Positions 1 through 9,456 of a stretch of 64,000 bases of DNA are shown piece after piece (position 1 is the stretch's first letter; every line of letters begins with the position of its first letter). Position numbers and translations under genes: made by a program. The DNA lies in NCBI GenBank assembly GCA_018673915.1, contig JABHBK010000008.1, positions 59,440 through 123,439 on the forward strand, read 5' to 3'. Below the pieces are notes generated by a model. The model was not told where the DNA came from, did not search any database, and saw nothing but the letters and a program-made list of their open reading frames with translations. The DNA comes from Nitrospina sp. (GTDB lineage Bacteria; Nitrospinota; Nitrospinia; Nitrospinales; VA-1).

Positions 1-155
1 TGCGACCAAGTACAAGAGGCGCAATCCTTATGCGTTTCATCCAGGTCATGGTTGTGCAGAGCAGGTTCCAATCCCGACAAAAAAGTTAGTGCCAGAATTA
101 ACAAGTAAACCTGCAAAGAAAACCATTTATGATTTTCCAACAGTTTTGGTTGCAT
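1..155 (-). CDS. Small secreted His/Cys-motif protein, partial (cut by left edge)
   Basis: Reading the minus strand from an ATG at 155 gives 51 codons open to the window edge. A hydrophobic segment at about residues 13-30 looks like a signal peptide. It is followed by LHNHDLDETHKDCASCTW, which has the same H-x-H-D-L-D ... H-x-D-C-x-S-C-x-W layout as the next gene, so the two are tandem paralogs. The clustered His, Asp and Cys residues suggest metal or heme-related binding, but I do not recognise a named family. No strong Shine-Dalgarno precedes the ATG, so the start is tentative. The C-terminus lies outside the window. Confidence 0.6.
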   Translation of the reverse strand, partial: MQPKLLENHKWFSLQVYLLILALTFLSGLEPALHNHDLDETHKDCASCTWS

Positions 156-256
156 TAAATTAGATATAAAAATTCTATATGATAGAAGATGCCTGCATGC
201 AGGAGCCCATCATGATCTTAAAAAAGATTCCCTGAAAATGGGGAAAAGGCCTGAAA

Positions 257-538
257 TCAGTTGTTGGAGGGGGGTGCGCGACTAAGAAAAGAAGATGGGA
301 GAGCCAGATAGTCTGGATTGCTAATAGTAAGTTTGTGAGCCTGTTCGAAACAATAGGACTCCAAAGCCGAGCAACCGGGATCCTGATCAATGCTTACTTG
401 GTTCCACTCGCAACTGAAGCAATCTTCATGGTCATCGTGCAAATCCAAGTCATGGCTATGCAGGATGGTACTAAACCCCGAGAGGACTCCCAAGCTAAAG
501 ATCAGGAGGCTAGTTGTAAGTATCTGGCGAAATTTCAT
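257..538 (-). CDS. Small secreted His/Cys-motif protein, paralog of the edge gene
   Basis: About 93 residues if translation starts at the ATG at 538. An upstream in-frame ATG at 595 would add 19 residues before the hydrophobic signal-like segment. The mature part begins with LHSHDLDLHDDHEDCFSCEW, matching the paralog immediately downstream at 1-155. Two further Cys follow in the tail (in CSALESYCFE). The protein is predicted to be exported and may bind a metal through the His/Asp/Cys cluster; this is inference from residue composition. The family is unknown to me. A perfect palindrome, CCTGCATGCAGG, lies at 192-203 between the two genes. Confidence 0.6.
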   Translation of the reverse strand: MKFRQILTTSLLIFSLGVLSGFSTILHSHDLDLHDDHEDCFSCEWNQVSIDQDPGCSALESYCFEQAHKLTISNPDYLALPSSFLSRAPPSNN

Positions 539-617
539 AATGAAAGTAGAAATTTGTAATATGCAGAAAATACATCTACTGTATTTAGATGTCAAGAGCT
601 TGAATGAGATTCAAAAA

Positions 618-1313
618 TTAAATCAGCCACAGCAAGCCAAACGGCAAGGCAAATAATACTAGGCCAATGACAATGTTGGCGATTTGGAATAGGAAAATGC
701 TGTCGGTAATTGGAGCGATCATGACTTCTGTTCCCACTCTGCGAACAGCATGTTCGATATCGGCGGAAGTTATCTCTTCTTTTTCTTTTCTGTGAAGTTC
801 ATCGACCACATCATCCAGAAAAAAGAAGCGTAATACTTTGAGTATGACACCGAACATGAGGCCAACAAAAAAACCAGAGAGACCTCCCCGTTGTTTCAGT
901 TTTTGACGAAGTTCGTTGCCGACCTGGTCATATTTTTGAGCCAGTTCATGCTTGGGTATGTTTTTCTGAAATTTTGGAAAACGCCCAATCACTTCACGCG
1001 TTAACCAGTCTAGTAATTCCTGCAAACCAGATAATGCCTCGCGCATTTTCTTTTCAAGGAGGTGGAGACAGCAGGCGATCCAGCCGTGAAGTATTCCCAG
1101 GCCAAGATAACCACCGCAAACTATAGTTAGGATTGCTGTTTCGAGCCAAATATTCCACTCGGCGATGTCGAGCACTTGAATGTTAAATAGGTAGCTTGAT
1201 AAAAGGCCAAAAGAAAAACCTGCAACGCCAAATATAAAAATATTTTTAAAGGTGCTAATAAGAAGATCTTTGAAAAAAATAATCCAAAAGTCGATAATTT
1301 GTTGTTTGTTCAT
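618..1313 (-). CDS. Multi-pass membrane protein coupled to a J-domain gene
   Basis: 231 residues with hydrophobic segments near residues 20-45, 55-82, 143-165 and 200-231, separated by a charged stretch (about 85-140) that is probably cytoplasmic. I recognise no family. Its ATG overlaps the TGA of the upstream J-domain gene (ATGA, four bases shared), so the two are translationally coupled and probably work together, for example as a membrane site to which a J-protein brings DnaK. That role is inference from coupling only. Confidence 0.7.
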   Translation of the reverse strand: MNKQQIIDFWIIFFKDLLISTFKNIFIFGVAGFSFGLLSSYLFNIQVLDIAEWNIWLETAILTIVCGGYLGLGILHGWIACCLHLLEKKMREALSGLQELLDWLTREVIGRFPKFQKNIPKHELAQKYDQVGNELRQKLKQRGGLSGFFVGLMFGVILKVLRFFFLDDVVDELHRKEKEEITSADIEHAVRRVGTEVMIAPITDSIFLFQIANIVIGLVLFALPFGLLWLI

Positions 1314-2170
1314 TCGAGACTGGCTTTAGGGTCAATATGAATGGATAGGATTAAGTCCCCACGCTTTTCATCTTGAATCTTTCCTTTGTCACGGATTCGA
1401 AGTTTTCCACCTGAAGGAAAGTTTGGAGGGATGCGAACCATCAGTTGTTCTGTTTTTCCGCTAACCTGATAGGAGATTTTTTTGCGCGACCCGTTCAAGG
1501 CTTCCAATGGTGCGATAGAAATATAAAAATCCATATCCAGATTGGGTTCTTTTTTTCCAAATACTCCTTTTAAACTTTCCATCACAGGGTTGTCCGATAC
1601 CGGCGGGGCCGATGTTGACCCAGATGGGCTTTGTTTCTGCTGGTTCATTTTATGTAACGCATATAAAGAGGAGCCTACAACTTGTGCCAGCTTTAATCCC
1701 ATTCCTATTTTCCCAATCGGACCTGGGATGAACCTGAGGATTCTTCCTAATCCTCCAACGGCTCCCCCAAAGAAAAGGCTCTGAAAAAATGAATTGCCGG
1801 AACGAAATCCGGAGCGGTTGAACTCGCGATTGAGTTCTTCAAATATTTCGCGGGTATTTTCGCCACGGAACATGCTGGAAAAAATGTCTTCCTGAGAATA
1901 TTGGAAGTTTGAAGAGCCTGTTGCACGCCCCGCCTGGTAATCGGCTCGAAATCGGTCATACTCTTGTTTCTTGGGAGGGTCGCTCAAAACACCATAGGCT
2001 TCTGTAACTTCCTTGAATTTTTCCTCACTCTCCGGGTCATTAGGGTTGTGGTCGGGGTGGAGTTCAAGCGCAAGATTGCGGAAAGATTTTTTTATCTCTT
2101 CCTGGCTCGAACTCTGAGACACTTTCAGGATGGAGTAATAGTCTTTAAATTTTTTTGTTCTGCGGGACAT
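1310..2170 (-). CDS. DnaJ/CbpA-type J-domain co-chaperone
   Basis: 286 residues. The N-terminal J domain (about 9-74) has the HPD tripeptide in LHPDHNPN, the helix II-III loop that stimulates DnaK ATPase. A Phe/Gly/Ser-rich linker and an unusual hydrophobic Gly-rich stretch (about 130-165) follow. The C-terminal region (about 215-286) resembles one DnaJ substrate-binding beta domain ([18 protein letters not shown]). There are no CxxCxGxG zinc-finger repeats, so it is CbpA-like rather than true DnaJ, and only one C-terminal domain is evident. It is coupled to the downstream membrane protein, which together with the hydrophobic linker suggests a membrane-associated co-chaperone. Confidence 0.85.
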   Translation of the reverse strand: MSRRTKKFKDYYSILKVSQSSSQEEIKKSFRNLALELHPDHNPNDPESEEKFKEVTEAYGVLSDPPKKQEYDRFRADYQAGRATGSSNFQYSQEDIFSSMFRGENTREIFEELNREFNRSGFRSGNSFFQSLFFGGAVGGLGRILRFIPGPIGKIGMGLKLAQVVGSSLYALHKMNQQKQSPSGSTSAPPVSDNPVMESLKGVFGKKEPNLDMDFYISIAPLEALNGSRKKISYQVSGKTEQLMVRIPPNFPSGGKLRIRDKGKIQDEKRGDLILSIHIDPKASLE

Positions 2171-2174
2171 GGGT

Positions 2175-2708
2175 CTACATTCCCAGCTTTTGGGGATAGG
2201 TGGCCTCAGCCATCTTGGGTCCTTCCAACTGGGTTTTGTTTTTTGTGGTAGAGATTAGGTAAGTCTGGTCTGAATGTAGGCGTTGTTTCAGATTTTCAAA
2301 ATGTACACTTATGGGTTTTTCTGGAATGTCTTCATCCAATTTTTGTGGAGCAATGATGAAATGTTTTTCACTCAAAACATCGCGGTATTTTCTCTTCATA
2401 TCCATTTTAAAAGCCTGGTAACCAGGGAGGGCCTCTGCTCCGGCATAAGACATTTCGTTTAAAACCTTGTAGTGATTAGGAATATAAATATTGGCGAAAT
2501 AGTCAGGACCGAGGGAATGATGAACGGTGGTTTTGACTTTTAATATCCTAAGGCTCTCCTCTGTTGGAGTCATACTCATTTCCACCCAATAGCTTCGGTC
2601 GTGAAAATTAAGGTTTTCAAGAAATACGATTCCATAAAGTGCGTTAAACTTGAACTGCAAAAAAATGCCTAAAAATATCCACCCAAAAACTCTCCAGAAT
2701 TTTCTCAC
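2175..2708 (-). CDS. Hypothetical protein with N-terminal membrane anchor
   Basis: 177 residues. A hydrophobic N-terminus (about 6-30) could be a signal anchor, followed by a soluble domain of mixed charge with no motif I recognise. It ends four bases before the J-domain gene begins, on the same strand, so it is probably the first gene of a three-gene operon running leftward (this gene, the J protein, the membrane protein). No function assigned. Confidence 0.6.
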   Translation of the reverse strand: MRKFWRVFGWIFLGIFLQFKFNALYGIVFLENLNFHDRSYWVEMSMTPTEESLRILKVKTTVHHSLGPDYFANIYIPNHYKVLNEMSYAGAEALPGYQAFKMDMKRKYRDVLSEKHFIIAPQKLDEDIPEKPISVHFENLKQRLHSDQTYLISTTKNKTQLEGPKMAEATYPQKLGM

Positions 2709-3075
2709 AGCAAAAACCTCGCCTTAAATTTATAATTTACCAAACAGAAGAGATAACTCGGTCTCTGGAAAATTATTATCCAGATTTCATGAAACAAAAG
2801 CAACCGGGTGAAATTTTGAGTGAGGTTTCATGGTATGGGGAACAAAAATATCGAAATGCAGACCATAAATGTATATGAATACTATATTTACGTAATTGTG
2901 ACAAAAAATATTAGCAGATGAGTTGACAGATTTACAGCATAGATGGTAGAAAAACAGCTTACCCTAAATGTAGGGGTGGCTTTTATTGCATCCAGCTACT
3001 TTTATTAGAACGTTTAATTAAATTAATATAACTACCAACCACAATCACGTGATTCCATTGGAGCGCTAGATTTAT
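2709..3075. other. Divergent intergenic region before the chemoreceptor island
   Basis: 367 bases, AT-rich, separating the leftward J-protein operon from the rightward chemoreceptor genes. I find no convincing coding region. It holds a candidate sigma-70 promoter (annotated separately) and a short inverted repeat ACCCTA-AATG-TAGGGT-like around 2961-2977. Confidence 0.5.
2923..2952 (+). promoter_or_regulatory. Candidate sigma-70 promoter for the first chemoreceptor
   Basis: A perfect -35 hexamer TTGACA at 2923-2928 is followed after 18 bases by TAGAAA (2947-2952), four of six matches to the -10 consensus. Initiation would be near 2960, leaving a leader of about 115 bases. The match is plausible but unproven. 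Confidence 0.35.
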
Positions 3076-5556
3076 ATGAAAACCTTATCGATCCAACAAA
3101 AAGTATATGGTGCTATTGCAATATTGTCACTGCTTGTGGTGATTGCTGGAGCGGTTATCGACCATTATACCACTAAAATTGCGGAAAACTCGGTAGTTAT
3201 GGATGCCTTAGGTCGGCAACGCATGTTGACTCAGGCTATGGGAAAAGCGGCGTTTGGTTATGCCATGGCCAAAGGACGTTTGAAGACCCTTGAAAATAAA
3301 ATTCTTTCCTTAGACTCCTATATAACGATCATGCGTGGGACGTATACCAAGTCCGTTATTAAAACAGCAAAAAGTATTAAACTTGCGATTAGTATGGATC
3401 CGGCCTCTGAACCCCATCCTGCTGTTCCTTTTCCTGCTAGCTTTGCGAGGTTGGTGAACGAAAAATTTAAAAAAGGCAGTAGTCTTGATGTGGATATTAT
3501 TGCAGAGAGGCCTGTTAACCCGGCTCAAGGGCTCAAAACCGATTTGGATAGGGAAGCCAATGAATTTTTGAAGAATAACCCGGGTAAAATATTCACTAAA
3601 ACTATTGAGGAAGACGGAAAATTATTTGTCGATGTTTATACTGCCGATATAGCAACCGTCCAAGTATGTGCAGATTGCCATACTAAAAGGATGGGAATGG
3701 ATTTTAAAGTAGGAGACATGTTGGGTATCCGTCGGTATAAAACTTTGTTTTCAAGTAATGCGGTGGTTGGCAAGGCAGAATTGAATGCTTCTTTAAACGA
3801 ATATGAAACCGCCCGAAAAATATTTGCACAGACATTACAGGCCGCGAAGGTAGGGGGTCAATATCCATTAGATTTGGAAATGAAAAAGATGGCCAGGATG
3901 GAAGCCATTGAACATGATGAAATTCAGAAACATATCGTAACTCTTGAAAGTGAGTTCAGTAGGTATGTTCAACATGTGAAGGACCTGGTAAATGCAGAAG
4001 TGAATTCTGAAGCTTACAGAAAAGCCCAATCTGAGATTAACTTAGAATCTAATAAGCTGAGATATGAAAGTAATGGCTTGGTTCAGGAATTTAAAAATCA
4101 TGTTTGGCTGGTTAACCAGGAAAACTTGAATTTGGCAAACACGGGGTCAGGTATCCTGGCATTAATCATTCAATTCGGAATTGCATTTTTCTTGACGAAG
4201 GTAGTCATTCGGCCTATTCAGCGCACCTCAGCGGTATTGAGTCACACAGCAAAAGGTGACTTGAGCCAGGAAAGACTACCTGTGACCTCTAATGATGAGG
4301 TGGGGGTGTTGAGCCAATCCTGCAATACACTTGTTGATGGATTGCAAAAATTTATCCGGCATTCAGAAGAAATTCTTGCAGGAAAAAGTACCGCGAAAGA
4401 ATTTGGATTAAAAGGGGATTTTGAAAGTTCTTTGGAAAGAATGGTTCATCAGACTGATGAGAAGAAATTATCAGAAGAAAAAGCAAAACAACAATCCATC
4501 CAACTGCAGGAAAAAGAGCGTCAAGAGGCGCATGATTTGCAAGAAAGGCAGGACCGTGAGCAACGTGAGGTTCTGGAAAGACAGGAACAGGAAAGAAAGG
4601 TGGCCCAGGAGCTTCAGAGTAATGTTGATAGCATGCTTGAGGTTGTAACTGCCGCGGCTCAGGGAGATCTGACCAAGACCATTTCTGTTAGAGGAGATGA
4701 TGCGATAGGTAGAATGGGAGAAGGTCTGGATGCTTTCTTTCAGGATTTAAGAAAAAATATTAGTGATATATCTAAGACCGCCCAATCATTGGGCGACGCT
4801 TCTAGTGAACTTGCTTCAGTGAGTCAACAAATGGCGGGCAATGCTGAAGAAACTACCGCGCAGGCCAATGTGGTTTCCGCAGCTTCAGAGGAAATCAGTC
4901 GCAATGTTCAAACTGTGGCTACGGGTTCTGAGGAAATGAGTGCAAGCATTAAGGAAATTTCCCACAATGCCCATGAAGCCGCCCAGGTGGCGGCATCAGC
5001 AGTTGAAGTAGCCGGGACCACCAATGAGACGGTTGGCAAGCTGGGTGAAAGCAGTGCGGAGATCGGTGAAGTTATTAAAGTGATCAATTCTATTGCCGAA
5101 CAAACCAATCTGTTAGCTTTGAATGCGACAATTGAAGCGGCCCGGGCAGGGGAGGCGGGCAAAGGGTTCGCCGTTGTCGCCAACGAGGTTAAGGAGCTGG
5201 CGAACCAAACAGCCAAAGCAACGGAAGAAATAAGCAGTAAAATTCAAGCCATTCAAGGTGATACCAAGGGTTCGGTAGAGGCCATCGGTGAAATCACCGT
5301 GATCATTAATCAGATCAATGATATCTCAAACACGATTGCCAGTGCTGTTGAAGAGCAAACTGCTACCACAGCTGAAATTGGCAGAAATGTTAATGAGGCG
5401 GCGAAAGGAAGCGCTGAGATAAATCAAAATATTTTGGGTGTAGCGCAAGCGGCAGATAATACTTCGCAGGGAGTGAGCCAAACCCAAAAAGCATCAGAAA
5501 AATTATCGGTTATGGCCAGTGATTTGAAAAATTTGGTAGGTCAGTTCAAATTTTAA
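3076..5556 (+). CDS. Methyl-accepting chemotaxis protein with PilJ-like and heme-c (DUF3365-type) sensor
   Basis: 826-residue transmembrane chemoreceptor. TM1 is at about 10-29, followed by a PilJ/NarX-like helix motif ([16 protein letters not shown], about 44-59). A periplasmic domain has a c-type heme motif C198-x-x-C201-H202, as in DUF3365/Tll0287-type sensors. TM2 is at about 357-378 with a HAMP domain after it, then a Glu/Gln/Arg-rich coiled coil (about 455-515), a second HAMP-like segment (about 518-565) and the signalling hairpin with its tip ([20 protein letters not shown]) near 674-693. It probably senses redox state or a heme ligand such as NO, O2 or CO and signals to CheA/CheW, neither of which is in this window. 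Its C-terminal half is very similar to the other two receptors here. Confidence 0.92.
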   Translation: MKTLSIQQKVYGAIAILSLLVVIAGAVIDHYTTKIAENSVVMDALGRQRMLTQAMGKAAFGYAMAKGRLKTLENKILSLDSYITIMRGTYTKSVIKTAKSIKLAISMDPASEPHPAVPFPASFARLVNEKFKKGSSLDVDIIAERPVNPAQGLKTDLDREANEFLKNNPGKIFTKTIEEDGKLFVDVYTADIATVQVCADCHTKRMGMDFKVGDMLGIRRYKTLFSSNAVVGKAELNASLNEYETARKIFAQTLQAAKVGGQYPLDLEMKKMARMEAIEHDEIQKHIVTLESEFSRYVQHVKDLVNAEVNSEAYRKAQSEINLESNKLRYESNGLVQEFKNHVWLVNQENLNLANTGSGILALIIQFGIAFFLTKVVIRPIQRTSAVLSHTAKGDLSQERLPVTSNDEVGVLSQSCNTLVDGLQKFIRHSEEILAGKSTAKEFGLKGDFESSLERMVHQTDEKKLSEEKAKQQSIQLQEKERQEAHDLQERQDREQREVLERQEQERKVAQELQSNVDSMLEVVTAAAQGDLTKTISVRGDDAIGRMGEGLDAFFQDLRKNISDISKTAQSLGDASSELASVSQQMAGNAEETTAQANVVSAASEEISRNVQTVATGSEEMSASIKEISHNAHEAAQVAASAVEVAGTTNETVGKLGESSAEIGEVIKVINSIAEQTNLLALNATIEAARAGEAGKGFAVVANEVKELANQTAKATEEISSKIQAIQGDTKGSVEAIGEITVIINQINDISNTIASAVEEQTATTAEIGRNVNEAAKGSAEINQNILGVAQAADNTSQGVSQTQKASEKLSVMASDLKNLVGQFKF

Positions 5557-5684
5557 AAGGACTTTGATATACAAAATTAATAAAAGATTATGAATTTGTA
5601 GGACACAAAGATTTATACCATCCTGTTCCAAGTTTTTTACTCTCCTGTATTGTTTATTTAATATTCCAGAATTTTTTACTTTAC

Positions 5685-5719
5685 ACCATATTCACCTTTC
5701 TGTATGGTTTTGCTTTTTG
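5685..5719 (+). terminator. Weak terminator candidate after the first chemoreceptor
   Basis: ACCATA (5685-5690) and TATGGT (5703-5708) can form a six-pair stem with a 12-base loop, followed by TTTTGCTTTTT. The stem is short and the loop long, so confidence is low. Confidence 0.25.
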
Positions 5720-5832
5720 AAATTACATGTACTATTAATTTGCTTATTGAGTCTGAATTGAAAACTTAAGTTAATCTCAAGAGGCGATTAAAATATCTGC
5801 TTTTTGTCTATTTGTAAAACTGGAGTCAGGCA

Positions 5833-8286
5833 ATGAATGAAAAATTTTTGAAACAGCATTTGGGGAAAATCATGTTCTCCATCGTAGGTATTTTGGGGGT
5901 CAGTATTGTCGGCTTGATCATTTATATTTCCAATGCCAGCTTGACTAATACTATTGATGCCAGTAAAGAGAACGCTGTTTCCATCATTGATCAATACAAA
6001 ACCCTTCGTGGATATTATGTGAAAAGTATTGTCAAGAAGGTTAAAGGCAATGATACCGGTCTTAAAATTTCTTACGATCATAAAACTATGAAGGATGGGA
6101 TTCCTCTGCCTGCCACTTTGATTCATGACATGAGTGAACTGCTCAGTAAAAAAAGTGGAGATAATGTCAAACTAAAACTTTATAGCGAATATCCTTTCCC
6201 GAATCGTAAAAATCGAAAACTGGATGAATTTGGTAAACAGGCTCTGGGGTTTTTTGCGAATGACCCGAATGCTGTTTTTGTGAAACAGGAGAAATATGAG
6301 GGAGTTGATGTGGTGCGTGTGGCTGTGGCAGACAAAATGGTCGCTCAGGCATGCGTGAATTGTCATAACTCCCGTCCAGATACACCGAAGGATGACTGGA
6401 AACTGAACGATGTCCGGGGTGTGCTGGAAATTATTTCTCCTATTGGAACTCAGCTTGCCAACAATTCAGCAATGTTGAACAAGGTTATTGGTATCACGTT
6501 GTTCGCGGTAATTCTTGTGGTGCTGATGGTTGTTGGAATCTGGTTTATCATGAAATCGATTAAGAAAACTGAAACCGAGACGGCTAAAATCGTTTCGATG
6601 ATGGAAAACTCAGTCAGTGCCACCCTTTTCGCAGACAACAATTTTGTCGTCCAATATGTAAACCCTGAATCACAAAAATTACTGGAGATGTTAAAGGATG
6701 TTCTGCCAGTTAAACCTGAAGATGTATTGGGCCAGTCCATTGATATTTTCCACAAAAATCCTCAGGAACAAAGAAAGCTCCTTGGAGACCCAAGAAATTT
6801 GCCTTATAGCTCCATGGTCTGTCTTGGGGAAGAAACAATTTCTTTAACGGCTAGTGCTGTCCTGGACCAGAACCGGAACTATCTGGGGCCGATGATTTCT
6901 TGGGATTTGGTAACGGATTCCATTAAAAGGGAAAAAGAGGTTTCCCGGTTGGCAGGTTTTGTCGAAAACAACCCCGGGAACATGATGTCTGCTGACAGGG
7001 ATTTTGTTATTGACTATATTAATCCAGCGTCAATTAGTGTTTTAAAAACTATTGAGGAATATTTACCCATCAAGGTTAGTGAAATTGTAGGGCAAAGCAT
7101 TGATGTTTTTCATAAGAACCCTGCTCACCAGCGTAAAATACTTTCAGACCCTGATAATCTACCCATGACCGCTTTTATTGGGGTGGGTCCTGAATTATTG
7201 AAGTTAAGTGTGTCTGCCAATATTGATACCGATGGCAATTATTTAGGGCCGATGGTTGATTGGGGAATTGTTACTGAACAGATTGCCAAAGAAAAAGAAG
7301 CAGAGGCGGCCACTGAACGTGAAGTGAAAATGGCAGAACAGTTAAAGGATAAAGTGGACTCAATGCTTACGGTGGTAGACTCTGCCGCAAATGGCGACTT
7401 GACGAATACCATTGATGTCAAGGGGGATGATGCTATTGGAAAAATGGGAGAGGGACTCGCTAAATTCCTTTCTGATATCCGCAGTAATATTTCCAACATA
7501 GCGGACATGGCTAAAAAACTAACGGGTTCCTCCGAGGAAATGAATGCGGTGAGTCAGGAAATGGCCGGTAATTCCGAAGAGACCACCGCTCAGGCAAACG
7601 TAGTTTCTGACGCCTCGTCAGAAATCAGTAAAAATGTCCAAACTGTAGCGACTGGAACCGAAGAAATGGGAGCCAGTATTAAGGAAATAGCCCAGAATGC
7701 TAACGAGGCTGCAAGGGTTGCCGCTAATGCTGTGAAAGTGGCAGAAACTGCAAATACTACGGTGGGCAAGCTGGGAGATAGCAGTGCTGAAATAGGTCAG
7801 GTAATTAAAGTGATCACTTCAATTGCCGAACAGACCAATTTGCTAGCGCTAAATGCTACCATTGAAGCGGCGAGGGCAGGAGAAGCCGGAAAGGGTTTTG
7901 CTGTTGTTGCCAATGAGGTTAAAGAATTGGCCAACCAAACCGCGAAGGCGACCGATGAGATCAGTTCAAAAATTCAGGCAATTCAGACTGATACAGAAGG
8001 AGCGGTTGATGCGATTGGTGAAATCTCTATGGTGATCAATCAAATTAATGATATCTCCAATACAATTGCCAGTGCTGTGGAGGAACAAACGGCCACAACC
8101 GCTGAAATCAGTCGCAATGTAAATGAAGCCGCAACGGGGTCAGAAGAAATATCCCGAAACATTTCTGGCGTGGCTCAGGCCGCTCAGGATACCTCTGCAG
8201 GAATAGATAGAAACCAAGTAGCCGCTAATGAATTGGCTGATATGGCCGCAGAATTGCAAAAATTGGTCAGTCGCTTCAAGTATTAA
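5833..8286 (+). CDS. Methyl-accepting chemotaxis protein with heme-c domain and tandem PAS domains
   Basis: 817-residue receptor. TM1 is at about 13-34, then a periplasmic DUF3365-type domain with heme motif C174-x-x-C177-H178 and TM2 at about 218-240. Two cytoplasmic PAS domains follow (about 257-358 and 377-478). They are internal duplicates: both contain GQSID-(I/V)-FHKNP and NYLGPM. A HAMP-like linker (about 505-555) and the signalling hairpin, with its tip near 665-690, complete it. The protein could integrate a periplasmic heme signal with cytoplasmic redox or ligand sensing by PAS. GGAG precedes the ATG by nine bases. The gene ends just before a strong terminator. Confidence 0.92.
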   Translation: MNEKFLKQHLGKIMFSIVGILGVSIVGLIIYISNASLTNTIDASKENAVSIIDQYKTLRGYYVKSIVKKVKGNDTGLKISYDHKTMKDGIPLPATLIHDMSELLSKKSGDNVKLKLYSEYPFPNRKNRKLDEFGKQALGFFANDPNAVFVKQEKYEGVDVVRVAVADKMVAQACVNCHNSRPDTPKDDWKLNDVRGVLEIISPIGTQLANNSAMLNKVIGITLFAVILVVLMVVGIWFIMKSIKKTETETAKIVSMMENSVSATLFADNNFVVQYVNPESQKLLEMLKDVLPVKPEDVLGQSIDIFHKNPQEQRKLLGDPRNLPYSSMVCLGEETISLTASAVLDQNRNYLGPMISWDLVTDSIKREKEVSRLAGFVENNPGNMMSADRDFVIDYINPASISVLKTIEEYLPIKVSEIVGQSIDVFHKNPAHQRKILSDPDNLPMTAFIGVGPELLKLSVSANIDTDGNYLGPMVDWGIVTEQIAKEKEAEAATEREVKMAEQLKDKVDSMLTVVDSAANGDLTNTIDVKGDDAIGKMGEGLAKFLSDIRSNISNIADMAKKLTGSSEEMNAVSQEMAGNSEETTAQANVVSDASSEISKNVQTVATGTEEMGASIKEIAQNANEAARVAANAVKVAETANTTVGKLGDSSAEIGQVIKVITSIAEQTNLLALNATIEAARAGEAGKGFAVVANEVKELANQTAKATDEISSKIQAIQTDTEGAVDAIGEISMVINQINDISNTIASAVEEQTATTAEISRNVNEAATGSEEISRNISGVAQAAQDTSAGIDRNQVAANELADMAAELQKLVSRFKY

Positions 8287-8665
8287 AAACTGCTTTAAAC
8301 GCATGACTTTCTTTTAAACCGGCGGAATGATTAGTTCTCGTTCCGCCGGCACCTTTTTTTATCCCTCCTCCAATACCTTGTAAACTTTGATGTAAAACGA
8401 TTTGATCTGTATTTATATGTATTTATTGCAGTTGTTTTTGTGTCGCAGGTATTAACTTTTACTGTTTATGTAAAAATAGTTGCTAATTGCCATAGTTTTA
8501 CTATATTGTAGAAATATTCCCAATGTATAGGAGTATTCCTACACTTTTGAGTTCCGGTCTGGTGAGTTTTAAATTGGGCCAAAATAATTTTGTTCCATTT
8601 GCACTGTTTAAGGTTCTGATAATGCCAAAGTGTTTAAACCTGAAAATTTTTCGGAGGGAAATTTT
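8287..8665. other. Intergenic region between the second chemoreceptor and the heme-sensor gene
   Basis: 379 bases without a supportable gene. It begins with a clear intrinsic terminator (annotated separately). An inverted repeat TAGGA-GTAT-TCCTA lies at 8528-8541 and could be an operator for the downstream gene. No convincing -35/-10 pair was found. Confidence 0.5.
8319..8360 (+). terminator. Rho-independent terminator after the PAS chemoreceptor
   Basis: CCGGCGGAA (8319-8327) pairs perfectly with TTCCGCCGG (8341-8349) across a 13-base loop and is followed by CACC and seven Ts (8354-8360). This is a textbook intrinsic terminator and separates the first two receptors from the following sensor-receptor pair. 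Confidence 0.9.
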
Positions 8666-9436
8666 ATGGAAATGAACAAGTTTGTTGCGCGAACCCTGTC
8701 TTTTGGCTTGGTTGCATTTATGCTGTCTTTTTTCTTCACGGCTTCTGCCGGAGCCGCATTATCTAATGAGGAAAAGGCTGCGATAGGGACGGAAATAACC
8801 ACAATTTACCGTGCCGCACGGGGTGTTGTCGCCAAGAGTCAAAAATTAATCAATGATGCTTCCAAAGGGGACAAAGGACTTTCTGCCGATGTTGTGGTCG
8901 CCAAAACGAAAGAAAATTATAAAAAGGCCACAGGTAACGATTTTAAAATGGCAGACGCTGGGTCTCTAAAGGGACAAACTTAGACAGCGCTAATAAATGC
9001 TATCAAGGACGTCATGAACAATGCCCAGGCATTGATCAATGAAAAGGGTAAAGGCTTAAAAGGATTTCTACCGGCAATATTTGCAAAACAGATGGGCGAT
9101 GGTTTTAATAAAAATATTGGCGGCAAAGCGTACATCAAGCTAACGGCGCCTAAAAGCTATGTTCGTAACCGAGCTAATCGTCCCGATAAATGGGAAGCAG
9201 ATGTCATAGAAAATAAATTCAAAAGTGCTGGTTATGAAAAGAATAAAGTTTTCACAGCCGATGCCAAGCATAAGGGGAAAGCTGCATTTCGACTCATTCT
9301 CCCTGAATACTATAAAAAAGCTTGCCTGAACTGCCATGGTGAACCTAAAGGTGAGAAGGATATTACCGGTGGTAAAAAAGAAGGCGGCAAGCTGGGCGAG
9401 TTGGGTGGTGCCATCAGTTTTGTTATCTATAACTAA
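8666..9436 (+). pseudogene. Periplasmic DUF3365-type heme sensor interrupted by an in-frame TAG
   Basis: From the ATG at 8666 (preceded by CGGAGGG) the frame encodes a signal peptide ending in an ASAGA-like site and about 75 more residues. It hits TAG at 8981-8983, then continues in the same frame without a shift to a natural stop at 9434-9436. The distal part holds the heme motif C220-L-N-C223-H224 (counting the TAG as residue 106), so the truncated product would lack the heme. Both halves read as one DUF3365-like domain. Possible explanations are a recent nonsense mutation, a sequencing error, or amber readthrough. It lies 20 bases upstream of a chemoreceptor that has no heme motif, suggesting a separate sensor partner for that receptor. 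Confidence 0.75.
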
Positions 9437-9456
9437 TCTTTGGGGAGCGTTGTGCT

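Noticed and set aside
335..656. Plus-strand frames at the left end
   Set aside because: They are antisense to the paralogous secreted-protein gene and have no ribosome site or recognisable product.
2975..2992. Possible sigma-54 promoter (GG...GC) before the first chemoreceptor
   Set aside because: The distance between the GG and GC elements is two bases too short for the -24/-12 consensus.
8981..8983. TAG read as pyrrolysine or another recoded residue
   Set aside because: No pyrrolysine genes or recoding structure are visible; mutation, sequencing error or simple suppression are more likely.
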